Of a stretch of 64,000 bases of DNA, positions 53,415 through 63,270 are shown piece by piece. The DNA is from Gammaproteobacteria bacterium LSUCC0112. Its GTDB lineage: Bacteria; Pseudomonadota; Gammaproteobacteria; Pseudomonadales; Pseudohongiellaceae. The stretch spans positions 1-64,000 of the forward strand of contig SPIB01000003.1 of NCBI GenBank assembly GCA_004535785.1. The letters run 5' to 3'. The notes under the pieces are model-generated. The model had not been told where the DNA came from and made no database searches. It saw nothing but the letters and a program-made list of their open reading frames with translations. Within the stretch, counting starts at the first letter, position 1, and the number at the start of each line of letters is the position of its first letter. The translations under genes and the position numbers were made by a program.

Positions 53415-53550
53415 AAGCCCCGCCGGGTGCTGCACGTCCAGAAATGGCATCAGCGGACAGGGGGATGAGAGCGAACAACGATAAAGACGCGCAGCGTCGT
53501 TGTGAGGAACATCCGCCTGGCCGCTGAGGTCATTTCCTACGATTCAAGAG

Positions 53551-53576
53551 GGGGTCGGAGCTGTACCTCCGACCCC
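53551..53576. repeat. short GTCGGAG repeat
   Basis: GGGGTCGGAG and CTCCGACCCC arms around a CTGTAC centre, just downstream of the wzc-type gene. The other bases of 53373-53586 hold nothing recognised. Confidence 0.85.
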
Positions 53577-53586
53577 GGCGCGGTGC

Positions 53587-55890
53587 CTACTTCTCATCCG
53601 ACTTGTAAGCATAATGATAATAACCATATCCATAGCCATACCCGTAATACGACGACGCACTACGCTCAATCGCATTCAGGATACAGCCCTTCACGGTCAC
53701 GCCGGCCGCTTCCAGCTGCTGCAGCGCGCGCTCGATTTCCTTGGGGTTATTTTCGCGGAAGCGGGTAATCATCAGTGTGGCGCCGACCTGTTTGCCCACC
53801 ACCGCCGAATCGGTGACCGCCAACGCCGGCGGGGTGTCGATAATCACCAGATCGTATTGTTCACCCACCTGCTCCAAAAACTGGTTGAAGCGCTGCGTCA
53901 TCAACAGCTCTGAGGGGTTGGGCGGCGCCGTACCACGAGACACGTACTCGAGGCCGTCTTGTTCCGTTGTGCGGATTAACTGTCGCAGCGTGATGTCGCC
54001 CACCAGGTAATCACTGAGGCCGCGTTCACTGACACCGGCAAATGAGCGGTGAATGTGACCTTTGCGCAAGTCCGCGTCGATCAGCAGAACTCGCTGGCCC
54101 GCCTGCGCGCAGATGGCGGCGAGGTTGGTGGAGATAAAACTTTTACCCACGGCGGGGCTGGGGCCGGTCAACATCAGGCGATTGTTGGAGGCTTCCAGCA
54201 TGGCAAAATGCAAGCTGGTGCGCAGAGAGCGCAGCGCTTCGATGGCCAAATCCGCCGGGTCGATCAGCGCCAGTACGCCGTAATCGTCATCGCTGTGGCG
54301 ACGATTACCCGGTTTACCCAGTGCCTTGTTAACACGATCTCCCAGCGTTTTGCCCAAGGCACTTTGCAGGCGGCGCTTGGTCTTTTTGTTGCTGAAGCGG
54401 TCAAATATTTTGAGCTGACGTTCAGACAGCGGGATGGTGGCGTACACCTGCAGGCCGAGTGCCTGTAACTCTTCGACGGAGCTGACGCCGCGGTGCAGCA
54501 TGTGGCGGATCAGCACCACCATCAGGCCGAGCATGACCCCCGCCATCAGCGAGATCACCAGAATCAGGTTGGTCCGCGGTGCAATGGGATCCAGACCCAC
54601 CAGCGCGCGGTCGAGGATACGCACGTTGCCGACGGTACCGGCGCGGGCGATGCGCAGCTCTTGTGTGGCGTTGAGCATCTGCATGTAAATCTGTTGGCTG
54701 ACTTCCACGTCGCGGTTCAGACGCAGCACCTGACGCTGGGTTTCCGGCAGGTTGTTCACCTGCGCTTCCAGTCGTGCCTGCTCACCTTGCAACTGGCTGC
54801 GTTTTTCCAGCAACGAGCGGTAGCTGGGGTGGCTGGGTGTGAAGCGTTGGGCGAGGTCACTTTCCTGAATCTGCAGCGCGTTTAATTCAGTTTCCAGCGA
54901 CACCAAGCGTTCGAGCATGGTGCGGGTTTCAAAACTCAAGTCAACGCTGTCTTGGGTCGCGCGGTATTCGTTGAGGCGGTTTTCCGCGCTGTTCAGGTCG
55001 CCCTGAATGATCGGGGTTTGTTGCTCGAGGAATTCCAGTCGGCTTTCGGCTTCGGCCGCCTGGCGGTTGATGTTCTGCACCAAATACACGTCAGAAATCG
55101 CGTTCAGCGAGCGCTGTAATTCCGCACGATCCGGGCCGGTAAGCGTGAGTTCCAGAATGCCGGTGTCGCGGCCCCGCGAGGCGACACTGAAGCGGCCTTG
55201 CAAGTTGCTGGTCATCTGCACGTCGCTGCGTTTGATGAGGTTAAACTCGACTTTGGCCGGCGCGGTGATACGCGCCACCAACAGCTCCACAAACGGCGTT
55301 TCACTGCGAAACAGTTCACCGGTGACGCCGGTGCCAAGCAACTGGCCGTTGGTATCCAGCAGCTGGTAGCTTTGTTCGTTAATGACTTTCAACGTCAGCG
55401 AGCGACCCAGCAGCAGGTCCTCCACGCGTAACTCGTCGACATTGATACTGTCGCCAGCCCACACATATTCACTGTCCTGTGACCAGTCAGGGCGCGTACG
55501 ACCGCGGCGCACCATGGCTTCGCCAATGACTGGGAAGTAATGCGGATTGACCACCAGATCCAGTCCGGCCTGTTGCGCGGCTTGGCCCATGATCATGCGT
55601 GAGCGCAGAATCTCACTTTGCGTCGTGGAGGCCGTTTGTTCTTGTCCCAGCAGCGCCATGTCCAGCGAGCCGAGATTATTCTGGCGTTGCTCAACCTGAA
55701 GAAGTGCGTCGGCACGGTAGACCGGCGTTGCCAGCCAGGCGTAGGCGTAACCGGCAAGTGTCACCAGTACGGTGATGATAATAATCAGCCATTTGTTATC
55801 AAGACAAACGGCCAGCAGATACCCCAGATCGATCTCATCGTCTGCGGATTGTGGGCGTTTGTGTTCGTTATTCTGTGCTACTGGCGTCAT
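53587..55890 (-). CDS. wzc: Wzc-type polysaccharide co-polymerase and tyrosine autokinase
   Basis: 767 residues. Two membrane helices (about 33-55 and 425-447) flank a periplasmic Wzz domain with coiled coil (about 270-385). The cytoplasmic BY-kinase domain has a Walker A-like 'TGPSPAVGKSFISTNLA', Walker A' 'LLIDADLRKG' and Walker B 'LVIIDTPP'. A Tyr-rich C-terminal tail ('SSYYGYGYGYGYYHYAYKS') is the autophosphorylation cluster. It controls chain length and export with Wza and Wzb. Confidence 0.94.
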   Translation of the reverse strand: MTPVAQNNEHKRPQSADDEIDLGYLLAVCLDNKWLIIIITVLVTLAGYAYAWLATPVYRADALLQVEQRQNNLGSLDMALLGQEQTASTTQSEILRSRMIMGQAAQQAGLDLVVNPHYFPVIGEAMVRRGRTRPDWSQDSEYVWAGDSINVDELRVEDLLLGRSLTLKVINEQSYQLLDTNGQLLGTGVTGELFRSETPFVELLVARITAPAKVEFNLIKRSDVQMTSNLQGRFSVASRGRDTGILELTLTGPDRAELQRSLNAISDVYLVQNINRQAAEAESRLEFLEQQTPIIQGDLNSAENRLNEYRATQDSVDLSFETRTMLERLVSLETELNALQIQESDLAQRFTPSHPSYRSLLEKRSQLQGEQARLEAQVNNLPETQRQVLRLNRDVEVSQQIYMQMLNATQELRIARAGTVGNVRILDRALVGLDPIAPRTNLILVISLMAGVMLGLMVVLIRHMLHRGVSSVEELQALGLQVYATIPLSERQLKIFDRFSNKKTKRRLQSALGKTLGDRVNKALGKPGNRRHSDDDYGVLALIDPADLAIEALRSLRTSLHFAMLEASNNRLMLTGPSPAVGKSFISTNLAAICAQAGQRVLLIDADLRKGHIHRSFAGVSERGLSDYLVGDITLRQLIRTTEQDGLEYVSRGTAPPNPSELLMTQRFNQFLEQVGEQYDLVIIDTPPALAVTDSAVVGKQVGATLMITRFRENNPKEIERALQQLEAAGVTVKGCILNAIERSASSYYGYGYGYGYYHYAYKSDEK

Positions 55891-55899
55891 AGGCTACTG

Positions 55900-56376
55900 T
55901 TAAATCTTCTTTGACCATTCCGACACGGACTGGTGTATCAGTTTATGTACGTGCTCAAACACTTCCCGGCTCTTTTTATACGGGTCGGGAATGTCTTTTT
56001 GTTGTGTTTGCGAGTTGCCAGCGCCCTTGCCGCTGGCTGGCAACCAGTGGCCGAGCAGCATGGTTTTGCCCAGTGCGGCCGGGTTCTTTTCGCCTATGGC
56101 GCTGCGTTGGTTCTGGCTCATCACCAGAATCAGGTCAGCCCATTGGATCATTTCGCTGCTGAGCTGGGTGGCATTGTGGCCGCTCAGATCGAGGCCGTCG
56201 TTTTTGGCTATTTCTGCCGCTGTTGCATCGGCGCCCTGGCCGACCATGGCAGTGAGGCCGGCTGATTTGATCTGGCGTTGTGGCAGGGCTTGTTTCAACA
56301 TGGCTTCCGCGACTGGGCTGCGGCAGATGTTGCCGAGACACACTACCAGAATATGCTGGTAGGGGCTGGGGCTCAT
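55900..56376 (-). CDS. wzb: Wzb-type low-molecular-weight protein tyrosine phosphatase
   Basis: 158 residues. The active-site loop C-L-G-N-I-C-R-S (Cys13, Arg19) and the general acid in 'DIPDPYKKSREVFEHV' are intact. It dephosphorylates the tyrosine tail of Wzc, allowing cycles of polymerisation. Between wza and wzc on the same strand. Confidence 0.92.
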   Translation of the reverse strand: MSPSPYQHILVVCLGNICRSPVAEAMLKQALPQRQIKSAGLTAMVGQGADATAAEIAKNDGLDLSGHNATQLSSEMIQWADLILVMSQNQRSAIGEKNPAALGKTMLLGHWLPASGKGAGNSQTQQKDIPDPYKKSREVFEHVHKLIHQSVSEWSKKI

Positions 56377-56392
56377 GTTGGACGTCTTCTTA

Positions 56393-57625
56393 TCATAATG
56401 TGTTCAACTGGTTGGCTGTGATCAGCGCATTCAGGCTGGGAACGATCTGACTGATGACACGGTTCCAGCGGGTGACCGGTGCGGTGGTCACATACACAAT
56501 GTCGGAGGGTTGCAGCATAAACTGCGCGCCGACCGCAAAGGCGATGGCGTTTTTCACGTCGAGCTGGAAAATGGTGGCCAGTTTGGGCGCATCGGGGGCA
56601 TTGGGGCGAATCACAAAGATGCCTTCTGCGTTGGAGGTCACCTGGTTGAGGCCGCCAGATCGTGTGAGAGCCTCGGTCAGGGACATGCGTATATTGCCCA
56701 TGGGCAAGGTGTTGACGCGGTTGAGTTCCCCAAGCACAAACACCTGTTGCTGGCCGGCGACCGGCACGTGCAGCACATCACCGTGTTGCAACAGCATGTT
56801 CTGGCCGAGGCGGCCGTTATTGAGCATTTCGTAGACGGACAGGATGGTCTCGGTGCCGTTGCGCGACAGCATGACTTCGTGCCAGTTGGCGTCGGGGGCG
56901 AGGCCACCCGCAGCGGCGATGGCATCGAGCACGGTCAGCGGAATATTGGTGATGGACTGCTGGCCGGGTCGGGTGACCTGGCCGGTGACGTAAATGCGTT
57001 TGGCGCTGAAGCGTTGCACGCGCACTGAGACTTGTGGGTCGGTAATGAACTGCGCCAGTGGGCCGGCGATGGCTTCGCGGATCTCGTCGACGGTCAGGCC
57101 GGCGACCTGGACTTTGCCGATGTAGGGGTAATAAATGGTGCCGTCGTTTTCCACGGTGATACCGGAGTTTTCCGGGTTATTGTTATTGCTGCCGCTGGGG
57201 TTGGTCAGTTCGGGGTGGTCGTAGACGGTGATGATGAGCATGTCACCTTTGTCGACGTGGTATTCGTAGCTGGCCAGTTCCTGCACGAGGCTGGCGGGCA
57301 TGGCGGCGGGGACGGCCTGATTCATTTGCGCGGCGCGCTGCTGCTCGGCGACCAGTTGCGAGGTGATGGTCACCACATCCACGGTTTGCTGCACAATTTG
57401 TTCGGTCTGTTGCTGCTGTTCGGGTGTCTCTTCCGGTTCACGTCTCAGTCCCGGGAACCAGGTGCCCGCACCGCCGGTGGACTCAAACCAGCTGGTATCG
57501 TTGGATGTTGCGCCCAAAGCGCCGGGATCAATGTTGCTGCCGGGAACAAGGATACAACCAGTCAGCAGGCTTGCCGCCGCCGTCATGCCTAGCAAACGGA
57601 TTGTTTTTACTGAAGTTTTTATCAT
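56393..57625 (-). CDS. wza: Wza-type outer-membrane polysaccharide export lipoprotein
   Basis: 410 residues. Lipobox L-L-T-G-C with Cys24, then a Gln-rich linker (about 65-100), the polysaccharide-export domain ('YEYHVDKGDMLIITVYDHPE', 'TIYYPYIGKVQVAGLTVDEI') and two SLBB-type repeats. It forms the octameric export channel. First gene of the wza-wzb-wzc unit. Confidence 0.93.
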   Translation of the reverse strand: MIKTSVKTIRLLGMTAAASLLTGCILVPGSNIDPGALGATSNDTSWFESTGGAGTWFPGLRREPEETPEQQQQTEQIVQQTVDVVTITSQLVAEQQRAAQMNQAVPAAMPASLVQELASYEYHVDKGDMLIITVYDHPELTNPSGSNNNNPENSGITVENDGTIYYPYIGKVQVAGLTVDEIREAIAGPLAQFITDPQVSVRVQRFSAKRIYVTGQVTRPGQQSITNIPLTVLDAIAAAGGLAPDANWHEVMLSRNGTETILSVYEMLNNGRLGQNMLLQHGDVLHVPVAGQQQVFVLGELNRVNTLPMGNIRMSLTEALTRSGGLNQVTSNAEGIFVIRPNAPDAPKLATIFQLDVKNAIAFAVGAQFMLQPSDIVYVTTAPVTRWNRVISQIVPSLNALITANQLNTL

Positions 57626-58034
57626 TACTTACTCAACATCAACTGCATTGTAACGGGGTGTCGCTTTGCTACATTTTGTAAAGCGGATTTAAGCATAGAA
57701 ACGACCCGGCAATCTATCTGTAAGTGCATGGGTTTGCGGGAAAACTTCACAGGTTGCGCATGGTATAAGCGCGTGTTCCCTCTGGCAATTACTCATTCGG
57801 GTATGTTTGGGGCTTTTTTGTGGCGCTTTTTGGGGTCGGAGGGATTGGGGTCGGAGAGATCATTTTTTGATCTCTCCGACCCCAATCCCTCCGACCTCTG
57901 CCCGGGTCTGCTATAACCAAATGGAATGTCGATCAACAGAAACGCGAACAGGGAGTGTTTATGCGAGCAATCAGTATTTTTTGTTCATTTTCGCTTACAT
58001 TGAAAAGAATACGGCCCTGCCGTATGCTTCAATC
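57626..58034. other. intergenic region between wza and higBA
   Basis: 409 bases carrying the divergent promoters of the minus-strand wza unit and the plus-strand TA pair, and the repeat at 57832. At 57906-57936 a segment GTCTGCTATAACCA-ATGG resembles 52833-52865. No gene is recognised; a long plus-strand frame opening at 57807 is repeat-derived. Confidence 0.5.
57832..57897. repeat. GTCGGAG repeat, two arms per side
   Basis: GGGGTCGGAGGGATT, a complete palindrome with ATTTTTT centre, then a right unit that has decayed at its end (CTCCGACCTC). Confidence 0.9.
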
Positions 58035-58346
58035 GTGATTTTTATTGAGGCCGGGATTTTCACAAAACTACTGCAAAATTACCTTACCGACGACCAGTAT
58101 CAGCGACTGCAGAATTATCTGATCCAGACTCCAGACGCAGGCAAGATCATTAAAGGTTCAGGCGGGGTTCGTAAAATCCGATGGGCTTCTGGTGACTCTG
58201 GGAAAAGTGGAGGAATCAGAGTCATTTACTTCTGGAAGAATGCTCATCATGAAATCTGGATGTTAACGCTAGACAACAAGTCCGAGCAGTCAACAATTTC
58301 AGGCCACCTGCTCAAGAAGATAGCCGAGGCAATAAAAAATGGATAG
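58035..58346 (+). CDS. higB: RelE/HigB-type toxin
   Basis: 103 residues from GTG 58035. 'LTDDQYQRLQNYLIQTPDAG' followed by 'KIIKGSGGVRKIRWASGDSG' and 'GGIRVIYFWKNAHHEIWMLT' are the HigB/RelE-like core (conserved G-x-R-K-x-R-W and I-Y-Y/F). It should cleave ribosome-bound mRNA. Upstream in-frame sequence is repeat-derived and unlike the family, so the GTG is the best start. Overlaps the antitoxin by 8 bp. Confidence 0.82.
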   Translation: MIFIEAGIFTKLLQNYLTDDQYQRLQNYLIQTPDAGKIIKGSGGVRKIRWASGDSGKSGGIRVIYFWKNAHHEIWMLTLDNKSEQSTISGHLLKKIAEAIKNG

Positions 58347-58626
58347 AAGAGATATTGGCGCAGAAATCCTTCAGGGTATTGATGAAATCAAGCAGTTCAA
58401 GAAAGGTCGTCTTGATTTGAGAACGTTGTCGCTGTCTGAACCTTCGCCTCCTGCGGCAATTCGGCTCAAACTGAGATTATCTCAGACTGAGTTTGCCGGA
58501 CTGATGGGGGTCAGTGTTCGCACCTTACAGGACTGGGAGCAGGGACGCCGGGTACCACAAGGTCCCGCTATCGCATTACTGAGAATTGCCGAGCAGCACC
58601 CGGAAGTATTTGCCGATATTTATTAG
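58339..58626 (+). CDS. higA: HigA-type XRE antitoxin
   Basis: 95 residues. The helix-turn-helix 'IRLKLRLSQTEFAGLMGVSV' then 'RTLQDWEQGRRVPQGPAIAL' is a classical XRE domain; 'LLRIAEQHPEVFADIY' ends it. Antitoxin after toxin is the usual higBA order. It would neutralise HigB and repress the operon. Confidence 0.87.
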   Translation: MDRRDIGAEILQGIDEIKQFKKGRLDLRTLSLSEPSPPAAIRLKLRLSQTEFAGLMGVSVRTLQDWEQGRRVPQGPAIALLRIAEQHPEVFADIY

Positions 58627-58641
58627 TGGCTTGGGTGGTTT

Positions 58642-58678
58642 GGGGTCGGAGAGATCATTTTTTGATCTCTCCGACCCC
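58642..58678. repeat. GTCGGAG repeat, canonical single form
   Basis: Left arm GGGGTCGGAGAGATC, centre ATTTTTT, right arm GATCTCTCCGACCCC. This is the simplest complete copy and a good reference for the family. Confidence 0.93.
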
Positions 58679-58698
58679 AATCCGATACACTCTAGCAC

Positions 58699-59292
58699 AT
58701 GAGAACTCTAACGCTGTTGCTGTCAACGCTTGTGCTGAGTGCCTGCGCATCGGGCCGGCCGTCCAACGTGTCGGATATTTGCGACATGTTTGACGAGCGG
58801 CGATCGTGGTATCGGGCGGCCGAGCGCACACAGGAACGATGGGGCGTGCCGGTGCATGTGACGATGGCATTTATTTATCAGGAGTCTGGCTTCAGGGCGC
58901 GGGCACGGCCGGAGCGCACGCGATTGCTGTGGGTCATTCCGTGGACACGGCCGTCCACCGCACGTGGATATGCGCAGGCGCTGAGCACGACCTGGAACGA
59001 CTATCAGTCAGAAACCGGCAACCGTATCGCCAGTCGCGCCAATTTTGGGGACGCAGTGGATTTTATCGGCTGGTATAACCATCACAGCGTTCGGCGCAGC
59101 AATATCCCGCTAACCGATGCGCGCAATCTCTATCTGGCCTATCACGAGGGGCACGCAGGTTATAACCGCGGCACCTATCAGAACAAAGGCTGGCTATTGG
59201 AAGCAGCGGCCGCTGTGGAGCGCAACGCCGTCCGCTATCAGACCCAGTACGAAAGCTGCCGCAGCGACCTCGACCGCGGCTGGTTTTTTTAA
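58699..59292 (+). CDS. lytic transglycosylase-like lipoprotein
   Basis: 197 residues. Lipobox L-S-A-C with Cys16; the SLT-type segment 'HVTMAFIYQESGFRARARPE' includes the catalytic Glu in Q-E-S-G-F, and 'ARGYAQALSTTWNDYQSETG' matches the usual G-x-x-Q/A...W-x-x-Y motif. It probably cleaves peptidoglycan at the outer membrane. Flanked by repeats on both sides. Confidence 0.85.
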   Translation: MRTLTLLLSTLVLSACASGRPSNVSDICDMFDERRSWYRAAERTQERWGVPVHVTMAFIYQESGFRARARPERTRLLWVIPWTRPSTARGYAQALSTTWNDYQSETGNRIASRANFGDAVDFIGWYNHHSVRRSNIPLTDARNLYLAYHEGHAGYNRGTYQNKGWLLEAAAAVERNAVRYQTQYESCRSDLDRGWFF

Positions 59293-59294
59293 TT

Positions 59295-59346
59295 GGGGTC
59301 GGAGGGATTGGGGTCGGAGAGATCAAAATTTGATCTCTCCGACCCC
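59295..59346. repeat. GTCGGAG repeat upstream of the RAYT
   Basis: One extra left unit then a complete palindrome with AAAATTT centre. It lies 44 bp before the transposase start. Confidence 0.93.
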
Positions 59347-59390
59347 AAGATCTATAAAAAGGGTAGGAACTGAAGCAAAAGGAGTTTGCG

Positions 59391-60122
59391 ATGGCCCGCC
59401 GCCCCCGTTACTACATCCCCGGAATGCCTTACCACATTGTTCAGCGCGGCAATAACCGCTCGCTGTGCTTTAATGACTCTGCCGATCGGCGCCGCTATCT
59501 TGAAATTTGGGCCAAAATTTCCGAACGCTACGGTGTGCGGGTGCATGCGTATTGCCTGATGAGCAATCACGCCCATATTCTCGGGACTTGCGGTCATGTT
59601 GACAGCATATCAAGGACAATGCGCGATATTGGCAGCAGTTATGTCTGGTATTTCAACAAAAAATATCAGCGCACGGGTACGCTTTGGGAGGGTCGACACC
59701 ATGCATCGGTGATCCAATCCTCGCGGCATTTATTGAATTGTTACCGCTACATCGAGTCGAATCCGGTGCGCGCCAACATGGTTATCCACCCTGCCGATTA
59801 CGAGTGGTCAAGCTATGGGTGTAACGCCAACGGTCAACCGTCATGGCTGACCGAACATGACGAGTACACGGCGTTGGGCACTTCCAAACCCGAGCGGCTG
59901 GCGGCTTACCGGCAGTTGTTTGATTCCCCGTTAGACGAGCTGGAAATCGAGTTGTTCCGAACATGCTTGCGAAGCTGCGCGCCTGTTGGGGACAAACGTT
60001 TTATCGATGATCTTGTGGCCAGGCATGGCGTGAGAATAGGTTATGGGGCGGGGTCGGAGGAACTGGGGTCGGAGAGATCATTTTTTGACCTCTCCGACCC
60101 CAGTCCCTCCGACCCCAACTAA
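59391..60122 (+). CDS. REP-associated tyrosine transposase (RAYT)
   Basis: 243 residues; the catalytic part spans about 1-220. 'MPYHIVQRGNNRSLCFN', the H-U-H motif in 'CLMSNHAHIL' (His60, His62), 'GTLWEGRHHASVI' and the tyrosine helix 'YRYIESNPVRANMV' (Tyr120) define the Y1/RAYT family, which cuts and joins single-stranded REP DNA. AAAAGGAG precedes ATG 59391. Palindromic GTCGGAG repeats flank both ends, and the last residues (from about 'SEELGSERSFFDLSDP') are encoded by the right one, so the gene uses a repeat for its own stop. Confidence 0.9.
   Translation: MARRPRYYIPGMPYHIVQRGNNRSLCFNDSADRRRYLEIWAKISERYGVRVHAYCLMSNHAHILGTCGHVDSISRTMRDIGSSYVWYFNKKYQRTGTLWEGRHHASVIQSSRHLLNCYRYIESNPVRANMVIHPADYEWSSYGCNANGQPSWLTEHDEYTALGTSKPERLAAYRQLFDSPLDELEIELFRTCLRSCAPVGDKRFIDDLVARHGVRIGYGAGSEELGSERSFFDLSDPSPSDPN
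60050..60116. repeat. GTCGGAG repeat downstream of the RAYT
   Basis: Two units on each side of an ATTTTTT centre, with one substitution (GACC for GATC) in the inner right arm. Lies inside the 3' end of the RAYT gene. Confidence 0.93.
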
Positions 60123-60276
60123 AACCCCAACTAAAGAAAACTTTGATGCAGGTAAAACTTTGGGTGGATTGTCGGCGCTGCCGGCGCGCACACCCGCGTT
60201 AGATCAAGGTTTCACTCCCCGAAATCACTAAGCTGGCCTCACATCAGCTCATTGATGTTTAAACACAGGAGTGAAT

Positions 60277-60972
60277 ATGAAGTCTTTTTCCAGGTTTGTG
60301 ACAGGCGGGTTAATTGGTGCGGGTTTGCTGGCGGCTGCGATGCCGGCGTTGGCGATAGAAAAAGGTGACCTGATTGTTCGGGTTGGTGCTACGACCGTGT
60401 CCCCCGAGGAGAGCAGCAGTCTGATCAGCACCACCGCAACCGGCGCGTTGGCGGGCACTGCGGCTCATGTTGGTAATGATACTCAGCTCGGCCTGAACCT
60501 TGTTTATTTGTATTCGGACAATATCGGCGTGGAAGTATTGGCAGCGACGCCGTTTGAACATGATCTGTCGGTGAGCGGCCTTGGTCAATATGGCTTTTCC
60601 ACCACCGACCTCGGCAGCACAAAACATCTGCCACCAACGGTCAGCGCGCTCTATTATTTTGGGCCGGCAACCTCAGCCATTCGCCCTTATGCGGGCGTCG
60701 GGGTTAATTACACGACGTTTTTCAGCGAATCGCTTTCGACCAGCGCACGCACTGAACTGGGCGGATCACGCCTGAAGCTGGATGATTCGTTTGGATTGTC
60801 TCTGCGCGCGGGCATTGATTGGGATCTGGACAATAACTGGATTCTGAACGCCTCGTTCTGGCGGGTTGACATCGATACCGATGCCAGCTTCGACTCCGCT
60901 CTCGGCAAAGTGAAGACAAAAGTTGAAATCGACCCGTATGTTTACATGCTGTCGGTGGGGTATAAGTTTTGA
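60277..60972 (+). CDS. ompW: OmpW-family outer-membrane protein
   Basis: 231 residues with a signal peptide ending 'AMPALA', then an eight-strand barrel: 'EKGDLIVRVGATTVSPEESS', 'DNIGVEVLAATPFEHDLS', 'HLPPTVSALYYFG', 'IRPYAGVGVNYTTFF' and a terminal 'YVYMLSVGYKF' ending in Phe. AGGAG six bases before ATG 60277 supports it over GTG 60271. OmpW forms a small hydrophobic channel; no linked function is evident here. Confidence 0.92.
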   Translation: MKSFSRFVTGGLIGAGLLAAAMPALAIEKGDLIVRVGATTVSPEESSSLISTTATGALAGTAAHVGNDTQLGLNLVYLYSDNIGVEVLAATPFEHDLSVSGLGQYGFSTTDLGSTKHLPPTVSALYYFGPATSAIRPYAGVGVNYTTFFSESLSTSARTELGGSRLKLDDSFGLSLRAGIDWDLDNNWILNASFWRVDIDTDASFDSALGKVKTKVEIDPYVYMLSVGYKF

Positions 60973-60997
60973 TTTTTTGATTTGGAGTAGTTGATTT

Positions 60998-61034
60998 GGG
61001 GTCGGAGAGATCAAAATTTGATCTCTCCGACCCC
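60998..61034. repeat. GTCGGAG repeat, AAAATTT centre
   Basis: Complete palindrome between the convergent ompW and ligA genes; same centre as the copy at 59295. Confidence 0.92.
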
Positions 61035-61047
61035 AATCCAATCAGCG

Positions 61048-63270
<2,223 letters not shown>

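Noticed and set aside
57807-58034. Long N-terminal extension of the HigB-type toxin
   Set aside because: It reads through a palindromic repeat and intergenic DNA; the family core begins at GTG 58035.
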